Assembly: GCA_009746045.1 (NCBI GenBank)
Contig: RPFO01000165.1
Coordinates: 2,583,521-2,637,520, forward strand
DNA from: Mesostigma viride
Lineage: Eukaryota > Streptophyta > Mesostigmatophyceae > Mesostigmatales > Mesostigmataceae
DNA: 54,000 bases
Direction of reading: 5' to 3'
Shown: piece by piece, positions 19,429 through 31,201 of the stretch
Layout of the letters: each line of letters opens with the position of its first letter
Position numbering within the stretch: position 1 is the first letter of the stretch
Position numbers and translations under genes: made by a program
The notes under the pieces: generated by a model
Seen by the model: only the letters and a program-made list of their open reading frames with translations
Database searches by the model: none
What the model was told of the DNA's origin: nothing

Positions 19429-20299
19429 ACGGTCCACGTGTGTGTGTGCATTCAGCAACCGCAGATCGGTGGCCATGCGCATACCCGTCCATGCCCCGGT
19501 GATAGCGTCCTTCTTGGGCGCAACGACAACGGCAGCGGCATAGCTGGAGGAAGATTGCCTGATGATACCGGCATCCTCTACCTCCTTGCATCGCTCGGCT
19601 ACAAAATCCAACTCGGCCTGACTCAGGCGATGCTGGCGTCGGAACAAAGGAGTGTCAGTGTCCAATGGAACACGCATGGTCCCACCATTGAAACACCCCA
19701 GTTCATCACTTGTGAAAGCGAAGGCCCCCCTTGCAGTGCCTAGCCGCTTTAGCATGGCTGAGCGCTGCGCATCAGAAAGGTGTTCGCCAATAGCCCAGGG
19801 GTGCGTATCCGCGGGATCACCCACAGCTACCGCATGTGCCTCAAGATGCGGCGCCCTAGCCGCATCGTCGTGGAACAAGGAAAAGGCTGCCACACCTGGT
19901 GTGACAGCCACGGCCGGAGCCTCGCGTGCCGCACGGTGTATTGCCCGATGCAGCGTGGGCTCGCCGGCCAGCACGGTGCTGGTCAGCAGGGCGGTCATGA
20001 GAATGATAGTCCACACCTGTCGCAGACGCCACCCCCGTGCTGATGCAGTCCCTGTCGCTGCAGTGCGCTTCAGTTTGGCTGCGCGCGCCTCAACCTGAGG
20101 CGGATTGGCTGGGGACTCCCCCCCAGACTGGCGCACGGCAACCGATGCAAGCAGTACATACCCGACCTGCAACACCGACATAGCCTGGCCTATCAAAGAC
20201 CAGCGCTCACTCTCGAGCACGCCCGGCAGCGCCGAGGCCCCGACATGAAAACCCATGCTGGCCTCACGAAATTCTGTGGGTGGCTGCACCAACAGACCG
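19429..20299 (-). pseudogene. pol: Gypsy-DNMT copy 2, RT-side fragment
   Basis: Minus-strand frame almost identical to 8360-9235 of copy 1: the end of the methyltransferase (EFREASMGFHVG, RWSLIGQAMSV), the hydrophobic segment, and the first RT blocks up to RLLNAHTHVDR. It is cut at 19429 by the chromovirus LTR and at 20299 by the CACTA transposon. Its other half continues at 45473. Differences from copy 1 are few and mostly keep the frame, so the two copies are recent relatives. Confidence 0.88.
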
Positions 20300-20607
20300 C
20301 ACTAGGAACTCGGCTGAGAATTTGTTGAGAATTTTTGAGAATTGCCTGAGAATGGCCTGAGAATAACTGAGAATATCTGAGAATTTCTGAGAATATGCTG
20401 AGAATATCTAAGAATATCTGAGAATTGGCTGAGAATAGCTGAGAATTTTTGAGAATATGCTGAGAATAAGGGGTGAGAATGGCCTGAGAATAAAGGGACT
20501 TGGGGATCGAGAATAGTGCACAGGCTGAGAATATTGAAAAAACTGAGAATATTGGGAAACTGAGAATATTGAGAAAACTGAGAATAACAAGGGACTGAGA
20601 ATACTGA
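20300..20607. repeat. Left terminal repeat and subterminal TGAGAAT array
   Basis: After the 17-bp terminal repeat come more than 20 copies of TGAGAAT, often TGAGAATATT, spaced 8-20 bases apart and all in the same orientation. In CACTA elements such subterminal arrays bind the element's own DNA-binding protein and are needed for transposition. The spacing is irregular, unlike a CRISPR array or a satellite. The Phe/Ser-rich reading frames across it are by-products. Confidence 0.9.
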
Positions 20608-21734
20608 GAAAATGCAAACCATAGACCTTATGCTAGCAGCAGCAATCTGCCAGCATAAGAATCAGCATTGTTGCAAACAATGCTAGGAGGACAAATTCTT
20701 TCATTATCAAAATAGTATGCCATATAAATGATGACAAATATTCACTGCATTTGCTGACCACCCCGCATTTGCTAGCTGGGCCCTGTATGTAATGGCCTCC
20801 CATTTCCCATCGGACCATGCTGAATTTCTCATCCAATGAATCTGCTACGTTGGAAACATGGCTGTGTTTTTTGGCATGCAGCGCCCCGGCAACCCATGGC
20901 AGTTTCCGAAATGCGACTACGAGTCCTTGCTCCGGTGCGTTGGCGCTTCGCCGGTGTGCCGCTTTTCTGCTCCACAAACATATACGAAAATCCGGGAAAT
21001 ACAAGGGATGAAAATCAAGTTCATACATTAGAAAGCAAGCAGTATATAGCAGCCGTAACTTTAAAAATCAAGAGATGTTCCAATGATACGTTATGGATGG
21101 GTGACATGGCTGTGAACAGCCTACGCAAAAATTCATGATATGCATGCAAAATACACGGCATGGGCAAACATATCTTGAGCTCCTTACTCGTCAATGATTC
21201 GCATTTTGTTGGCGTCCAGAGCTTCTGCACCACAAAAACATCACATCCAGAAGGCTAGCATGAAGAAACGAGGAGCTAACCTATGTACCTGTGCACAAAA
21301 CCCCTACCTTGCTTCCTTGACAATTCCTTGCCTACATAAATGTGGTGGGGTGGCATGCATAAATGGATGTGGTGGGGTGCCCCAATGAAAAATAATACCC
21401 ATTCACTTCCCCACTGAAAAGTAAGGAACAATAACCTTACCTGCCTGCCCTCGGCCTGCATATCAATCAAAAAATTAAATGAAAGATGCCTGCCGCCCCT
21501 AAAAAAAACACAAAACTGATGCCTGCCCCCGACACCCAAAAAAGATTTACCCCCTGCAACCGCTCCCTTTGTATGATTGATGGAATAAATGATTAATGCC
21601 TCTGCATGCCCTCATTGGAACAGGTATAGCAGATGTCACAAAGAATGCAACAACAAATTTCCCTTGCACACACATTCTTATGTATTAAAACTAAAAAACA
21701 ACACGAGTACTGTAACCGAAACCAAAATACCTTG
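20608..21734. other. Left internal non-coding part of CACTA
   Basis: AT-rich sequence between the subterminal array and the last clear exon of the minus-strand gene. A short inverted repeat (CTTATGCT ... AGCATAAG) lies at about 20628-20660. The 3' end of the minus-strand gene should lie here, but I cannot place its last exon or poly(A) signal. Small frames on both strands have no recognisable motifs. Confidence 0.4.
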
Positions 21735-24350
21735 AGTGGTGAGGACACCCCGGAAGAGCCCACACTGGCATCATCACTGTCTGAGTCATCACCAGCATGG
21801 CGCCCCATGGCTCTCTCTTGGCGCGTCCAGTCAACCTGCAAAGAAATGGAAACAAGATATCGTAAAACCATTTAATGGCGCTGAATACACAACTCTCACA
21901 CAACATACTAGCACATTCATAAATTCATTTCATGCAGATCAACGACGATAAAAAAACAAAAAAATTCTGACAACCGCAACTCTGTGAGCACCTACCGATG
22001 TTGCTGTCATCGCGTGACTTGACATCGAGGCATCAGCATTCCTTTGCCGCTGAACAAGGGCCTTTTGCCTCATTATCAACGCCTCCAGCCTTGCCAATTC
22101 CACCTCCGCTTCCGTCAGGGCTGGCGGCTCTGGTGGTTCAGCATCCCAGAAAGCAGGCTGCCGCATTGCAGGAAGTGGCGATGTGAAGTTGCACGGCAGC
22201 GCCCCCCCCCCGAGGCAACGGCCCCATCGCCACCCTGGTCCTTAGAAAACCCCATGCTGTCCGCTTTGGCCTTGGCCTCCGCCTCCGCTTTGGCCTTGGC
22301 CTTGGCCTCCGCCTCCGCTTTGGCCTTGGCCTCCGCCTCCGCTTTGGCCTTGGCCTCCGCCTCCGCTTTGGCCTTGGCCTCCGCCTCCGCTTTGGCCTTG
22401 GCCTCCGCCTCCGCTTTGGCCTTGGCCTCCGCCTGCGCTTTGGCCTTGGCCTCCGCCTACGCTTTGGCCTTGGCATCCGCCTAGCTGTGCTTTGGCCTTG
22501 GCCTCCGGCTCGGCTTTGGAGTTCGCCTCCGCTTTGGCCTTGGCTTTGACCTCTGCTCCCCCCTCCGTCTCCGCCTCCCTCCCGTCCTCCGCCTCCTTCC
22601 CCTCACTGTCCCCACCCTCCTCCTCGTCTGCCATCCTCTTCTTCTTCTTTTCTTGCTTCTTTAGCTGACGCTCTTCCTCTGCCTTGACCTGGCACTTGGC
22701 GTACCACTGGCGGCGCTTGACTTTGCCGTAGTTGACGAGGTCATCCTGGACAACATTGTCCAGGACCACCCAGGCATGCAGCTCCTTGCTATCTCCACCC
22801 TGCGGCAAATTGTCCAGGGGAGCATTGTAGACAGCTGTCTGCCCGGAATAATCCACAAACTTGATTTCCCACGGACTTTTTTTTTCCGTGGATTGTGCGC
22901 TTGTATCTTGCCGATCTCCCAAATGATCGAGCTCGGCTCGTCCGGCAGAACCAGAAGGTAGCGCTGGGCCACAAAAAGGCCAACCTCTGGTTGTGCCGGT
23001 GGATCCCGCACCGTGGCCTTGGTAGAAAGCGCAGCAAGAAAATGTTGCAGGCCCAGGTCAAGAGGGGGGGAGCCTTCTGCCTGCTTGGCTGCCTTTTGCC
23101 CCCTTTCTGGGCCGCCAGGTTGCCTGCCTTGTCGCCCGCCACCTCACTCGCCTTGCCGTCTGCCTTCTTTCCCCCCACCTCGCCCGCCTTCTTTCCCCCC
23201 GTCCCGGCCACCTTCTTTTCCGCCATCTCCCCCGCCGTCTCGCCCATCTTCTTTCCCACCTTGTCACCCTCACCCCCCTCCTTGCGGGCAGAATTTTCCA
23301 CCTTCTTGACGGCCGGTACAAAACCAGCCTTGGCAGATGGACCATCTTGGACTGCAATGAGGCACTCCTTCGCTTTGCTAGCAGCAAAGGCTGCTGGCGG
23401 GAGTGGTGGCGTGATGAAAATAGTGGGCCCCGCGGCTGATTTCTGCATCAACGGCTGAGCTGGGGGCCCTGCGGTGGCCGCTGCAGCCCTCCGCATTTTC
23501 GCCTCCGCCAGCTCGCGCTCGAGCCTTTCGATGTGGTCGTCCTGCGTCGTTTGGATGTCCATCGGCTTGATCTCGTCGGTCTGCACAAGAGAGCATTGAT
23601 ACGAAATGAAGGGTCCGAGTTAATGCTTCAGCGAGTACACTGAGGGGCCGGGTACACTGAAGCATTGGTAGTTTCAATAAATAATTATGACACTGGCGGC
23701 GCTGGCCACCAGCAAACGATAAATAAAACAAAAGATTTTCGAATAGCAAAATTTACCTTGGCGGCATTCTCGAAAGCGACGATGTTCGTCAGGGAACTCA
23801 GAGGCTGCCGGCTGCTGCCGGTGGGCGAGTCGGCATTGACTGTGCTGACCCGCTCTTTCGCTTGTTTTTTCCTCATCTTCCGTGGGGGACCCTCATTGTC
23901 GTCATCGTCACTAGGACTCTTCACATCCTTGTCCTTGTGGTTTGAGAGGTATCGGGACCACTGCGCCTCAATGTACTGGGCGGCTGTCTGCTGTGTCGGT
24001 TCGAGGGGCGGTTGTTTCCGATTTCCTGTCTTGAACTTTTCTAGACTGGTTGCATAAGTAGCTTTTGCAGCCTGAAACTCTGACGCTGCCAGCGCCCCAG
24101 CCCAAGGACAAATTACGAGCAAACGGGCAACGCAGGCCTGGAAATGGTTCTCGTCCTGGTATTTTCTAACAATCCCCGGCGCGAGATAACGATCGCTCAG
24201 GACGGCGATCTGCTTGCGCAGCGTTGACCGATATTGTAGGGGACTGACGCAAACTATGGGCTGCCCCTCGTCCAAGTACTTGTTGTGCAAGAATCGCTTC
24301 TTCACCTCGTCGGAAGCTACCTGGACAGGCTGCGGATGATGTTTGCCCAT
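21735..24350 (-). pseudogene. Second CACTA gene, DNA-binding accessory candidate
   Basis: A spliced gene on the minus strand starting MGKHHPQPVQ at 24350. Exon 1 ends at 23757 (donor GTAAAT) and exon 2 begins at 23580 after TTGTGCAG. It continues to about 21980 (donor GTAGGT), and a further exon spans about 21840-21735 (acceptor CAG, donor GTATTT). The product has a basic/acidic linker, an Ala/Lys/Gly-rich repeat region, a folded part (FVAQRYLLVLPDEPSSIIWE, KFVDYSGQTAVYN), a Lys-rich helix and a Glu-Ala-Lys-Ala repeat. No family is recognised. By position it may be the counterpart of TnpA, the protein that binds subterminal repeats; this is inference. Frame breaks occur near 23060 (C and G runs) and near 22880 (run of T). 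Confidence 0.5.
22262..22482 (-). repeat. 24-bp minisatellite coding EAEAKAKA
   Basis: About nine copies of a 24-bp unit (plus strand GCTTTGGCCTTGGCCTCCGCCTCC and close variants). On the minus strand it encodes alternating Glu-Ala and Lys-Ala within the second CACTA gene. The unit is a multiple of three, so copy-number changes would keep the frame. The Leu/Ala- and Arg/Pro-rich frames on the same stretch are by-products. Confidence 0.9.
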
Positions 24351-25202
24351 CTTGGAGTAACCATCTCACGAGCACAGCATCAGAATCACCATCTCACGAT
24401 CAAATCTCCTGTGAATTTCAGACAACTGTTAACTTCCGGTGGAGGAGCAAGACGCGATGGAGGTGTTCAAACACCGCGCCTTTCCAAGTTCTTGGTCGTT
24501 TGCAGTTGCCTTGGCTGTTGGCAGTTGGCGCGGCCACTGCCAACAGCAGGCGCAACGTGCAAGGAATCTTGCACTGCGAAAATCGGACGGCCAAAGAAAG
24601 CTCACCGCGCCGGAAATTCGAAATTGCGCCAAAAGTGGTCCCTGGGCACATGCAGCGGCTGACGCAATTGCCTGGAGGGAATCGGATTCGGAACCTTTGG
24701 TACCTTTGCAACCGTCAGTCACTCAAGGTCACTATCTTACAGCGCGTGCTATCCAACGGTTACTTATTCCCACGCCTGTTTCGTAACTGTGAAGAAATCA
24801 TTATGATTGGAAAAAACTAAGAATATCGTGACTGACATCTCACGTCTCTCCTTAGTTGGTCCAAGTTTGTTTCAGCACACCGGAATGACTAATTGGTCTA
24901 AATCAGCTGCTATCTACAGTGCTGTAAGCGGAACCACCCACACTAATTTATCTAAATTCGTCTAGTACGGAAGCGCTTCTTTGCTATCGACCAAAACTCT
25001 ATTGCGCGACGCAAAAAAAATCTGGACGTTCAGAGATTGATCTTATTGGATCCTAGTCGTTGTATTTTGCCGGCAGGAATCTCATTCCATTCACCAGAGT
25101 GAAACACGTCGCGGCGGTGCCAGGCTCGTCACATACAGTATGCGGCTGCCTTGTTTTAAAACTAATTTTATTGTTAAAAAAAATCGGATCTCTTACCTTA
25201 GC

Positions 25203-25476
25203 AACGGCCACACGACACTGCGCCGTTTGGACCTTCGCACGCGGTTTGGGCCTTCTCACGCAACCGGGACAACAACCACACGGTGTACCTACCTTACAAT
25301 TTGGGAGACCTGCGCTAAGGACAGCCATAGCGACAGTGCCGGACTTGACGGCCATACGACTCTGCTCCGGATTCGGTTTGGACCTTGCACAGTCAACCGG
25401 GACAACAACCACACACATGTGTCTACCTTACAATTTGGGAGACCTGCGCTAAGGACAGCCATCGCGACAGTGCTGG
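25203..25476. repeat. Tandem duplication, about 137 bp x 2
   Basis: Two head-to-tail copies of a roughly 137-bp unit. Shared words include CCGGGACAACAACCACAC and CCTTACAATTTGGGAGACC, each found twice at the same spacing. The copies differ at scattered bases. They end at the first hairpin upstream of the transposase start and may be promoter repeats. Confidence 0.8.
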
Positions 25477-25515
25477 AGGGCCTGCATCGTCTGGAGTCGA
25501 GACGATGCAGGCCCT
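25477..25515. promoter_or_regulatory. Perfect 16-bp hairpin A
   Basis: AGGGCCTGCATCGTCT, a 7-base loop, then AGACGATGCAGGCCCT: a perfect inverted repeat about 170 bases before the transposase ATG. The stem core GGGCCTGCATC recurs in the second hairpin. It could be a protein binding site or form an RNA stem in the 5' leader. Confidence 0.8.
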
Positions 25516-25611
25516 GATCCGGTCCACAGTTTAGTGGATCTTTCCAATGATGATTGACCATCTTCCTTCTGGAATGTAGGTAGCTCGGGCAGCCATCATG
25601 ACGTAGGGTGG

Positions 25612-25647
25612 GAGGGCCTGCATCATCTTGACTTGATGCAGGCCCTC
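25612..25647. promoter_or_regulatory. Perfect 14-bp hairpin B
   Basis: GAGGGCCTGCATCA, an 8-base loop, then TGATGCAGGCCCTC, 38 bases before the transposase ATG at 25685. It shares its stem core with hairpin A, so the pair looks like a duplicated site with diverged loops. Confidence 0.8.
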
Positions 25648-28600
25648 TGACACGGTTTCAGCCTTGTTGTTTTATCGGTTCCAGATGGCGAGCATGCACG
25701 GGTCTGTCGATGACTACATGATGGGTGGCATGCCTGCCGATGGCGGGCCTGAGCAGGAGGCCCGTGAGTTTGCCCGCAATTTCGAGGAAACTGTGCAAAG
25801 CATTCGTACGGACACACCCCTCTATCCCAGGTCGTCTAAGATGGCCCTCGCCACGTCTTTGGAACTCCTGTCTCTGCTTGGCAAGAACAGCGCATCCGCC
25901 GTGTTTGCCGATGAGCTCTTTATGTTTTTCTCTGACATACTACCACCGGGCAACCAGTTTCCAGCGTCGGTGGCCAAGGCAAAGTCTGTGATGAATAATT
26001 TAGGGCTGGGTTACCAAGTGTACGATGTGTGCCCATGCGACGAGTATCTGTATAAAGACAAGACTGTAAAGCAATGCCCCGTTTGCAAGCTGAACCGGTA
26101 TGAGACCTATGAAGACCGGAGTGGAGAGACGGTTGTGACCACCAGACCGCATCGGCAGGTTCGCAAGTTTTCCCTGAAGGACCCGATCAGGGGCCTTTTC
26201 AGAATACCGGTGATGGCCAAAGCATTTAGGTACGCGGCGGAGAACCGAAGCAAGGAGCCTGACCACCCGCAGAAGAAGATCCACGGGATTAAAGGTCAGT
26301 TTGGCGCTGCCGTTTCCGCTTTTTTAATGTCCCTTTTTTAAAAAAATATTTCCCTTGAAAGCTTGTTATTGTGCACCGCTGCTGTTGATCCTCAAGTTAT
26401 GCTGATTTGTGGCTCTGGCTCGTGCAGCAAGGTACCTGGACTAAGTTTTGCATGCATGCTTGCTTTTTCCCTTGGTTTGAACTGTTTTCTTGTGCCTCCC
26501 TGAGTGCAGATACAAGGGCCTGGCAGCGGCTTTTGGACCTGTTCCCCGAGCTTGCATCTGATCCAAGAAATCTTTTCATCGGATGCTGCTTCGATGGAGT
26601 GTGCCCGAGATACTGGTTAGACACCTATTCGTGCTGGCCGTGTGTGGTTTGTTTTTTCAATCTGCCCGAGTGGGCGCACATAAACAAACATTTCTGCCCG
26701 ATGGTCCTCCTGGTGGGGGCACACAGAGGGCGAGCCCCCCAAAAGATGCGCATCTTCTTGGACCTCTTCGTAGACGAGCTAATAGAGCTTTTCAAAGGGT
26801 TTTATATATGTGATGTACTTGACGACGCCAAGGGGGAATTCCAAATTAATTAACTGCATTCATACGTGTGGTGCTGCTGATGACCATGCATGACTATCCC
26901 GCATTTTCAAAGCTGATCAACATGCCGGATGCAGGGTATGACGGGTGTTTAAAACATGGCCCAAAGTGGAAGGGGACGTATTTTTCAAAGGGCAAGATTG
27001 TATTCCTGGGCAATGACCGCATGCTCCCTGACACTGACCCACGTCGTGTTACCAAGAAGCCCGACCCGGGTGACATGACTTATGCTGAATATCTGAACCA
27101 TTGTGTGGACAACGAGCGCCTACCTGAGGCCTTTTCGCGGCTTCCGTACTGGCCAGCCCTGCAATGCCGGAATGCCATTGACGAGTTCCACCTGGCTTCG
27201 AATTTCTTCCTTCGCCTCGGGAATTGCACGAGTGGTAAGATATTTGATTTTTGTCATTGTTAAACTGGATGGTATTTTTAGTCTTGGAAGTTTGCTGCAC
27301 GCATGCCACCTTATGGCCAAAAGGAACTTACTAAACTTTTTTTTATGTGTTTTTATGGTTGCGTATTTGGGTGCACATGCAGGTGAAGCTGCCACCAGGT
27401 CGGTACGGCATCGCCTCAAGGATCTCAATCTGAGCCCTGACTTGTGGATGACCAAGGAGGAGACCACAACGGTTGCTGCTGATGGAACGGAGAAGACCAC
27501 AGTCAAGTACAAGGGCAGTCAGCCAGTTTTTCAGCTGTCCAAGAGCGAGAAGAACGAGATCTGTGGTGAGTTGTGTGGCTGAGCATGGTTATGATTTCAT
27601 AGTCCATGCTGCTTATAAAAGTTGATTTCAACAGAATGCTTATTCCAAGTGCTCGTTCATTAAAATACTTTTCCATTTCAATGCATGTCCTTGTAGCTAC
27701 TTAATCCTTGTTTATTAAATGGATCAAAATGTCTGAAGCTAACTCTCACTTTTCCTGTTGTTAGCTGTTTATAGTTGGTTGCATGTTTAAGTGTTTTCCG
27801 TTAAAAGATGTGGCTTAAATCTCACAGTTTGTGTTGCTATTTTATGTGGGCATGTTCTTTTATGCAGATCTTGAGAGGCACATCAACATGTCCTTGCCAG
27901 ACTGCTTCACGGGAAACATCGTTGGGCTGCTGGCGCAGGGGAAGCCAGAGCACAAGGCGAAAACACATGACAAGATTGTTTATTTTTGCAAGTATATGCC
28001 CGTGTTGCTGCGCGGTCGTTTGCATCCGCGCGCAAGGAGCGCGTTCCTTGAAGCTTCCGCAGCCTGGGACTGTGCCTTCAGCGGCCGTGTTTTAACGCAG
28101 GGGGAGTTGGATGAAGTATAGGGAAAATGATGGTGCGGGCTGTGGTGGCAATGGAGCGGGTGATTCCCGCAAGTGAAATGTCGCGATCCATGCCTGCTGC
28201 TACACATTTGGCAGCCCAGATATCCGAGCTCGGCCTTCCTGACGGTCGGAACATGGCCTGGGGTGAGCGTGAGATGCAGGCGGTCACAGCGGGCCATATG
28301 TCGAATTTAAATGTAGAAAAATCAATCCAGCGATCATTCAACGAGTTCGAGGAGCTGACGTACCTGTCATACTTCATCCATGAGCAGACCGGGGTAAGTA
28401 ATTTCTCACTGTATATGACTGTTTTGATTGTGTTTTTTTTTTTGTTCGGTTGAGTCGTTTGCAGTTTTGCTTGTTTTTTTCTTTTCATGCATCCTTTCTG
28501 ATAGCATGTCTTCTTTTTCCCTCCATGTGTGGGTGCATCTGATGTCACATTGTGCAGATTAAGAGCAAGTACTACATTTGGGATGTTTTGACCACCGACC

Positions 28601-28749
28601 CCTTGCGCATGGTTGAGCTGGGCCGCCGCCGACGCCAAAATCATTACCGCTTTTCTTCAGGCGAGCTTGAGGAGGTGCGGGCGCTGTTGGTGGGGGATGC
28701 ACTGCAGCGCGCGACTTACACCGATCCGGAGAAGAATGGTGACCAGGAG

Positions 28750-29208
28750 AGTTGGAATGAGCCGGGAGACGAAGGACAACTAACGAAAGCTGGAAATGAG
28801 AATGATGATTGTATTAGCAATAATACAAGGAATGCAATGAAAGCTTGAGGGCTCAGGATGGAACTGGGCAAACTCGGGTGCTGCGGCACTCCCCAGTGCT
28901 ACGCCTATATGCCTATGGCAGTGCTCACTGCAGCACCTGCCAGTGGACAACTGTACACTGCAATGCCATGCGACCACGTCACTAGCAACCAGCTACACTC
29001 GGCCCGTCAGACCCGGATAACCCGGATCTGGCGGGTCGAGCTAGAGCCTAGGAACAGTCTGGCACTAACTGCACGTCAGTCCACATGACACCGCAGTACC
29101 GTACGACCTGCCGTACAGACCTACCTTAGTGTCCCGCTCAGCCGCGGTAGGCAATACGCGGCGCGCAGGCCGGAAATCCGTGTGTCAGCCTAAGCATCGC
29201 ATCTAACT
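28750..29208 (-). repeat. Copia 3' LTR
   Basis: A 459-bp LTR matching 43357-43812 almost base for base; visible differences are one substitution near 28840 and a small indel block near 29122-29133. Its ends are AGTTGGAATG and GCATCTAACT, giving AGTT...AACT rather than the usual TG...CA. The AATGGG just inside it (read on the minus strand) would be a weak polypurine tract. Confidence 0.92.
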
Positions 29209-30279
29209 CCCATTATGTTTTCCTGTCAGGTTGAAGGCTAGCGACTTCAAGCCTGATCCTGCCCAGCTAGGGGACTGACTCCAAGCTGACTGAGGTGCTG
29301 AGCAACTGACACCCATACTGCAACATCTGGACTGAAAAAGATGGGCCCCAGAACTCGTGCAATACTTCTGGTGGCATCAAGTTTAGCTCAACAGGCCCGA
29401 GGAGTTCCTCCTCCTCGCGAGCTCACAAGGGAGATAGCTATGCCTGTCTGCCTATCCAGGGAGTGCATCACCAGCCAAGAGAGCCACTGTAAAAAATGCC
29501 AAGGTAAACCGTTTAAGAGGTTCCATATGGTTCCATCATCATCGCCCGCTCAGAGAAAAAAAAAAAAACAGCCAGGCTGGGTCAACTGAGCTCAGGTCAC
29601 CTGCAACCTGATGAGTGACAGTAGTCAGGTTTATTGCACCCTGCACTGTCCATGTTGTACCTGCACAACATGTGAGGACCAGCCACCCCTGCCCTGCACA
29701 GTGGTGGCTGAAGTCCTAGTGACAGGTGACAGGAATATGACATCCTGGACCTGTCCACGTTGCACCTGCACAACGTGTGTGGACCAGCCACCCCTGCCCT
29801 GCACAGTGGTGGCTGAAGTCCTGGTGACAGGTGACAGGAATATTGCGTCCTGCACCTGTGCTGAGCATATTGTACTGGACAACATGACAGCACCCATGCC
29901 TTTACTGCCACTGAACAGTGAGGCCAGGTGGCCCAGGAGATCCACAGTAAACTGGGGTCCTGGGTAACCACCTGTCAAGGGAGGTTTGACCCTCCACTTG
30001 AATGGGAGACACCTGAGCCACTGAGCTCAGGGCCTATCCACCAAGGCATACAACCCTAATTGATAAAGAGTGTGAGATACATCCCCTGCCCACCTATGAA
30101 GGTGAGCAGCACGAAATTCCATGGTGTGTGAAAAATCAAAACAGATTTTATTGGCATAGGGCACGCAGGTGCATAAAGACAGACTCCAACCAACCCCCCT
30201 TACTGGAAGCACAACCTGCCCCTTGGACCTGCCCAAGGGGTACTGGGTTGCCTAGGCGGCCCTGGTGAACAGGACCCTG
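29209..30279 (-). other. Copia 3' untranslated region with tandem repeat
   Basis: Between the RNase H end and the 3' LTR. It holds two tandem copies of about 105 bp (about 29641-29743 and 29744-29850) that share GTGGTGGCTGAAGTCCT, plus short inverted repeats around TGCACAAC. Frames across it on either strand look like by-products. No extra gene is supported. Confidence 0.5.
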
Positions 30280-30483
30280 CTAGGCGTCCCCCCGATGGAG
30301 CAGGGTTGCCTGCTTGCCATACGGGTTCATCAGGTGGTACAACAGCTGATATTGATCAGCTGCCTGCTGAGGCACTTTAGTGAGTGCATCAGCAGCGTTG
30401 TGCTTGTCCTCCACGTGACGGGTGGACTCCCAGTAGGTGGACTCCTGTTTAAGGACCACCCAGTCAAGATCAGTGTGCACAGC
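30280..30483 (-). CDS. pol: Copia RNase H C-terminal piece
   Basis: The end of the copia polyprotein: VLKQESTYWESTRHVEDKHN followed by AADALTKVP, the typical RNase H finish of copia elements (HVxxxxNxADxLTK). It is separated from the rest of RNase H by the insertion at 30489-36989. Removing that insertion and one ATAGG copy joins it in frame to the part ending SVLSFLANPY. Confidence 0.88.
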   Translation of the reverse strand, partial: AVHTDLDWVVLKQESTYWESTRHVEDKHNAADALTKVPQQAADQYQLLYHLMNPYGKQATLLHRGDA

Positions 30484-30488
30484 ATAGG

Positions 30489-31201
30489 TGTAGCGTGCCG
30501 GCTAGGGTCGAACCTAGTGAGCACGAGAAAGTTTGGCAAAAGAAATATGGTATAAAAAGATACGTGCAAAAGAGATAGATACCTAGGGTGGTTTGAAGTC
30601 CATACCTTCCGGTGCACACCTCTGCATGTGTATACGAGGGTGCGGACAGTCGATATCTAGAGCAATATTGGTGACATTGGGATATATATCGATGGATGTG
30701 TGTCCGATGGCATAACGTAACGATGGTTACCACGGACATGGTTAGAGGTCGATCAGCCCTATGTTCGACCCGTAGTTCGGCACACTACAATGAACTTCAG
30801 GCCGTAACTTAGTGACGGGTGAATTTGGGCCACACGAGTGGATCAGCCAGCTGGTGCCGAGTGCCGACCTAGTGGCACTGCTTGGCATAAAGGCGTGCGA
30901 GGACGATGCACAAGACAGTCGTTCGTCAATCCGCCGACTCACCCACCTCAGTTAAACTGAGTTCCGAATTTATTCCTTCTAATACAATCATGTCTGACGC
31001 ATAAACTTGTTCAACGGCAATTGCAAGAACACAAGAAGGTAATCATTATAATGCTTCTGGGCCTACGCTGTGATGACAGCAAGTAGCCCATAGTTTAGTG
31101 ATTCCCTTTCCCTCTCAGGCAGGCAACAAACCGGGACGATGGTCCCGTAGATAGAAACGATCTTTCCCAACGTGCCTGGCCGATGGGTTTGGCACATTAC
31201 A
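30489..31201 (+). repeat. 5' LTR of gag-only element
   Basis: 713 bp, TGTAGCG...CATTACA. A TATAAAAA at 30551-30558 could be the promoter. It differs from the right LTR by about two bases, both in the last 20 bases. Small open frames inside occur identically in both LTRs and are not genes. Confidence 0.93.

Larger units (their letters stand above)
24351..25684. promoter_or_regulatory. Divergent intergenic region between the two CACTA genes
   Basis: The start codons of the minus-strand gene (24350) and the transposase (25685) face away from each other, so this 1.3-kb gap should hold both promoters. Its right half has a duplicated block and two perfect hairpins, listed separately. Its left half (24400-25050) shows only small frames with no motifs. 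No TATA box stands out clearly. Confidence 0.5.

Noticed and set aside
20313-20607. Possible CRISPR-like or satellite array of TGAGAAT
   Set aside because: Spacing is irregular and short, there are no unique spacers of constant size, and it sits inside a CACTA terminal repeat; subterminal motifs explain it.
30330-30942. Small ORFs repeated at 36160-36730
   Set aside because: The two sets are identical because they lie in the paired LTRs; they have no domain and are not genes.
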